Shown here piece after piece: positions 60,191-64,000 of a DNA stretch of 64,000 bases. Source of the stretch: Dendrobium chrysotoxum (lineage: Eukaryota; Streptophyta; Magnoliopsida; Asparagales; Orchidaceae); contig CM034307.1 in the NCBI GenBank assembly GCA_019925795.1, positions 39,519,201-39,583,200 on the forward strand, in the 5' to 3' direction. Numbering within the stretch: the first letter of the stretch is position 1; the number at the start of each line of letters is the position of its first letter. The position numbers and the translations under genes were made by a program. The notes beneath the pieces were generated by a model. That model was not told the origin of the DNA. It worked only from the letters and a program-made list of their open reading frames with translations, and did no database searches.

Positions 60191-62686
60191 AATTTCCTCA
60201 CATTGCTGCTCGAAAAGTTTGTGGATTCAATAGCCCTGAAAAAGTTCTGATGTGTAAGAATTTTGCACATTCCCATAAACATAATCTGTTTTGCATTTTG
60301 GAGGCAAAAATTCAGCCTCAAGCTATTATAGATCATTGATTCTCTACCAATCATGTTACTTTTGAGGCTAAAGAAAGTTATAATAGTTTTGATTTAGATT
60401 GCCCTGGTCGGGGGGGAGTAGCTTTTTTCTTTCTTCCTCTTTATTTTCTATGCTACTAACTCCTTGCAAGATAGGGAAATTCTCCAACAGCAGCTAATCA
60501 ACTTAAGCTATAAGCCTGTAATATCTCTCAACTCTGGGCTATGCTAGGGGATTTCAATTATTATAGAACCCCTAAAATAATGTGGTGGTCTGTCTCCTCC
60601 TGTAAGTAAGTTTTGGTATTTTAACAACATAATATTTCAAACAGGGATGCATAATCTGGCTTATTCTGGGCTCTATTACTCTTGGTATAATCAAAGGATA
60701 GACTATCCAATTTATATCAAATTGGATTAGATCCTAATTAATGACTGGTGGCTAGAATGCTTTCCTAACTTCTATAAACTGAAAAGCCCCCTCACCTCTG
60801 ATCACTCTCTTCTAATTTTAAGTTGTGGAAATGATTTTTCATTTAAGTATCATTTCATGTTTAAGAATTTTTGGACTATCCTTCCGGCCTTCGGGGATAT
60901 TCTTTTTGATAGTTTTGCTCAGAACACTTACGGTGATCCTATATACTCCTTTTTTGATATGTTGAAATGCCTAAAGCAGTCTATTAAATATAAGTTGTGT
61001 GCTTCTTCTCAAACCCTCTCCTCCTATATAAACGATATGCTAGATAAATAAGATTCTTATCTTTAGGCTTATGTAATGTTATCGGGATAACAAGGCTTTG
61101 AGCATCACTTTGAAAGGTCTAAATGAGAAATTGGCTTCTTTTACTTTTGCCTATGTATCTTGGGTTGTGCAAAGGTTTAAAGCCAAGTGGCTTTCTCAGG
61201 GAGAAGATGATTTGAAGTTCTTATCTAGGAAGATTATAGTGAGGCACAATTACAATAATATTAAGCAAATGTCCACTAATGCAAGAGTATTCTTCTTACC
61301 TCTTGACATTAGCAATACTCTTATTCAATATTTTCAAGAACTTTTTAATTCCCCTCATCCTTCTAACTCCTCTAATCATTCTGCTCCAGTTGGTTCATGT
61401 GTTTCTACTCATCTCTCTTCCTCTCTAATGGTCCAAGTTTCAGATGATGAAATCAAGAACACTATCTTCAACTATCCCAGCTCTTCATCCCTGGGCCTAG
61501 ATGGTTTCACATTTGAGTTCTACAAAAAAAACTTGACACATCATTGGGTCTCATGTTTATAAGGAAATCAAATATTTTTTTCAAACATCCTATTTTTCTA
61601 AGATGTTTAAATCCACTCCAATTTCTTTAATGCCTAAAGGACCACATGCCTCCAATATATCTGACTATAGGTCTATTTCTCTTTGCAATACCCTATACAA
61701 AATTATTACCAAAATCCCTGCTAATAGGTTAAAATTGGTTATGCCTTACATCATCCACCCTAGCCAAGCTATTTTTTTCAGAATCGTGTTGCCTCTAACA
61801 CAATTACAATAATTTTGTAAGTAAATTCCTCTAAAATTTTATCCCAATTCAAATTCCATAAGAAAGTTAAGATGTTCTATATAAAATTGGATATTTACAA
61901 TCATTGATTTAGCTTTGAGAAGCTTTCTTATCCAAAGGGTGGTTGATAAAGGTTTTCCTGCTACATTTATTTCTTGGATCAAAGCATGCATTAAGGAGGT
62001 CCATTTCTTAGTCTGTTTTAATGGTGCTTTTCATGACTACTTTAAATCTTCTTCTAGTTTAAGATAAAGATGCCCCCTATCCCCGTATCTTTTTCGCATT
62101 CTCATGGATGCATTTTCTAACCTTCTTGACATTTCAATTAGCAACCATTCTTTTGTAGGCTTTTGTTTTGGTGAGTTTAAGATTTCTCACTTGCTGTATG
62201 TTGATGACCTGCTGGTGTTTGTCAAAGCTTCTTCCAATAATGATAGAGCCCTTACTATTAGTTTAAAATTTTTTTTAATCTCTCTCGGGTCTCAGGATTA
62301 ATCAAAGCAAAAGTAATAGTTTCTTCTCTGTTGGCTACTCTTACAAGGAGGAAATCATGAGCATTTTAAATTTGAGTTTGTAGGAAAATTCACTTACTTG
62401 GGGATTCATGTATCTCCTAAGAGGCTTTTCAGCCTCTCCTTCAAAAGGTTACTCATTTGCTGAAAGGTTGGAAGGATAAGCTACTCTCTTTTACTGGTAT
62501 AATACAATATATCCATTTTAGCATTTAGAATTTTATTTCATATTGATTTAGGGGTTCTATAATACCTAAAACCTGCTCCAAACAAATTGAGAAAATATGT
62601 GCTAGATTTCTCTTTCATAGGGAGATCAATGTGAGAAAGCTTCATATGATTTCTGGGAAGAGAACTTGCCTTAAAAAAGCTAATTG
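60191..62686 (+). pseudogene. L1 ORF2 remnant (endonuclease and reverse transcriptase)
   Basis: Endonuclease motifs lie around 60,215-60,830 and RT motifs around 61,098-62,340, including YVDD near 62,197. The frames are interrupted repeatedly; longest uninterrupted piece 154 codons (61,098-61,562). Confidence 0.85.
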
Positions 62687-63237
62687 GGGGGGGGGGGGGG
62701 GGGGGGCGGTGCTCGTCTTTCCTTCCCTTCAGGCTCTATCTTATGCATTCTATTGCTCCTTTATTTGGAGGGCTTTATCTTATGACAGCTTGTTGGGTCA
62801 TTGGATAAGATGCAATTATACTCTTTTGGAAACCTACTAGTGGGATAATCACTAAGTTTTGGAAATGCATTTCCATGCAGGCTCTTCAAATAAAAAGTAA
62901 TTTTTCATTTAACATTTATTCTACTTGCAGGTTCTCTCTTTCTTAGGACCCTTGGTGTATGGGTAGAACTATTTCTGAGATTTTACAACCTCTCTCTATT
63001 CCTTACCCCTCGGATACTTGTATTTCCTCCATTATTATTGTGAACAAATGGTTCTTTCCCCCTTCTTTTATAGAATTAATCTGCCATGAAATTGCCTCTA
63101 CCAACATTTTTGTTGATATGGTTCAGTCGATCTCCTGAAAAGGTCTTATGAGGCCTAAATATCATAATTTTATTAAAGATTTTTATAGTGATCTGGATGT
63201 GGTTTGCTGGCATCAATATGGAAGGCATAAAATGCGA
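62687..63237 (+). repeat. L1 3'-region tandem unit 1 (starts with G20)
   Basis: G run at 62,687-62,706, then CTTTCCTTCCCTTCAGGCTC, continuing to CATCAATATGGAAGGCATAA. Derived from the L1 segment encoding PSLQALSYAFYCSFIWRALS and the zf-RVT-like part. Confidence 0.9.
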
Positions 63238-63737
63238 GGGGGGGGGGGGGCTCATCTTTCCTTCCCTTCAGGCTCTATCTTATGCATTTTATTGCTCCTT
63301 TATATAGAGGGCTTTATCTAAAATGCAATTATACTCTTTTGGAAACCTACTAGTGGAATAATCACTAATTTTTGGAAATGCATTTCCATGCAAGCTCTTC
63401 AAATAAAAAGTAATTTTTCATTTAACATTTACTCTACTTGCAGGTTCTCTCTTTCTTAGGACCCTTGGTGTATGGGTAGAGCTATTTTTGAGATTTTACA
63501 ACCTCTCTCTATTCCTTACCCCTCGGATACTTGTATTTCCTCCATTATTATTCCGAACAAATGGTTATTTCCCCCTTCTTTTATAGAATTAATCTACCAA
63601 GAAATTCCCTCTATCAACATTTTTGTTGATATGGTTCAGTCGATCTCCTTAAAAGGTCTTATGAGGCCTAAATATCATGATTTTATTGAAGATTTTTATA
63701 GTGATCTGGATGTGGTTTGCTAGCATCAATATGGCTT
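63238..63737 (+). repeat. L1 3'-region tandem unit 2 (starts with G13)
   Basis: 500 bp copy of unit 1, G run at 63,238-63,250. It lacks about 34 bp after GGGCTTTATCT that units 1 and 3 keep. It carries an 83-codon frame (63,472-63,723) of the L1 C-terminal region. Confidence 0.9.
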
Positions 63738-64000
63738 GGGGGGGGGGGGGGGGGGGCTCAACTTTCCTTCCCTTCAGGATCTATCTTATGCATTCTATTG
63801 CTCCTTTATCTGGAGGGCTTTATCTTATGACAGCTTGTTGGGTCATTAGATAAGATGCAATTATACTCTTTTGGAACCCTACTAGTGGGATAATCACTAA
63901 GTTTTGGAAATGCATTTCCATGCAGGTTCTTCAAATAAAAAGTAATTTTTTATTTAACATTTATTCTACTTGCAGGTTCTCTCTTTCTTAGGACCCTTGG
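63738..64000 (+). repeat. L1 3'-region tandem unit 3, partial (starts with G19)
   Basis: G run at 63,738-63,756, then the same sequence until the window ends. The array may continue. Confidence 0.9.

Larger units (their letters stand above)
59050..64000 (+). mobile_element. Decayed L1-type LINE, runs off the window
   Basis: In order: a DUF4283-like ORF1 part (about 59,155-59,520, with DKIWLGGS, FFLGKCFILQK and SLWIKIHNLPHSCWNPDGIS), a zinc-knuckle remnant CEVCGSITHPSNQF, an ORF2 endonuclease (ILEAKIQ, LGDFN, SDHSLLIL), RT (SDDEIKNTIFNYPSSSS, ISDYRSISLCNTLYKIITK, HLLYVDDLLVFVK) and a zf-RVT-like C-terminal region that is tandemly duplicated. Many stops and frame changes. It begins about 400 bp upstream of the M50B-like ATG, divergently oriented. 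Confidence 0.9.

Noticed and set aside
1..64000. tRNA, rRNA, CRISPR or bacterial-type operon
   Set aside because: I read both strands for T-loop-like GGTTCGAATC, rRNA blocks and regular spaced repeats and found none; the GT-AG exons show a plant nuclear genome.

Overview
The window is nuclear DNA of a flowering plant. It is AT-rich, nearly all open frames are very short, and real genes appear only as spliced exons with GT/AG borders. It holds plant-type Ty1/copia and Ty3/gypsy LTR elements, L1- and RTE-type LINEs, hAT, CACTA and Tourist-like DNA elements, and many (CT)n/(AT)n tracts. Gene style and repeat types fit a monocot, perhaps a palm-like genome, but that is inference; I cannot name the species.

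Only two host genes can be supported, both on the minus strand. (1) A cycling Dof factor (CDF) gene at 31.06-34.42 kb has an intact Dof zinc finger, but its C-terminal half is broken by three frame changes, so it is a pseudogene or a wrongly assembled copy. (2) A peptidase M50B-like membrane protein gene runs from 58,638 down to 38,369. I reconstruct nine exons that join in frame (702 nt, 233 aa). An 18.5 kb intron, filled with transposons, lies between exon 2, which carries the HExxH motif, and exon 3. It is easy to miss because most exons are tiny (25-122 nt).

Layout: 0-17.3 kb is gene-free repeat debris: a repeat shared with 16.4-16.9 kb, a CACTA transposase remnant, a probable solo gypsy LTR (3.86-5.87 kb), old AT-rich DNA, a GC-rich hAT-like element (13.64-14.25 kb) and a cluster of about 130 bp palindromic MITEs with TTA target duplications. 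17.3-25.74 kb is a decayed Ty1/copia element with both LTRs. It is interrupted at 19,102-23,277 by the most striking object here: a 4.18 kb element that is one large imperfect inverted repeat, with about 2 kb arms packed with W-box-like TTGAC(C/T) motifs and CTAGGATC-like short repeats. 27.5-29.8 kb holds diverged direct repeats. 30.6-34.4 kb is the CDF locus, with two MITEs just upstream. 36-37.6 kb has two more MITEs and an RTE LINE fragment. 38.4-58.6 kb is the M50B-like gene with its TE-filled intron: gypsy remnant, LTR-like sequence, two TIR elements, an RTE LINE with a (GTT)n tail, and a 1,007 bp hAT element with a perfect 8 bp target duplication. From about 59 kb to the window end is a decayed L1 LINE on the plus strand. 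Its 3' part is a tandem array of about 0.5 kb units, each starting with a 13-20 nt G tract.

No tRNA, rRNA, CRISPR array or bacterial-type operon was seen.
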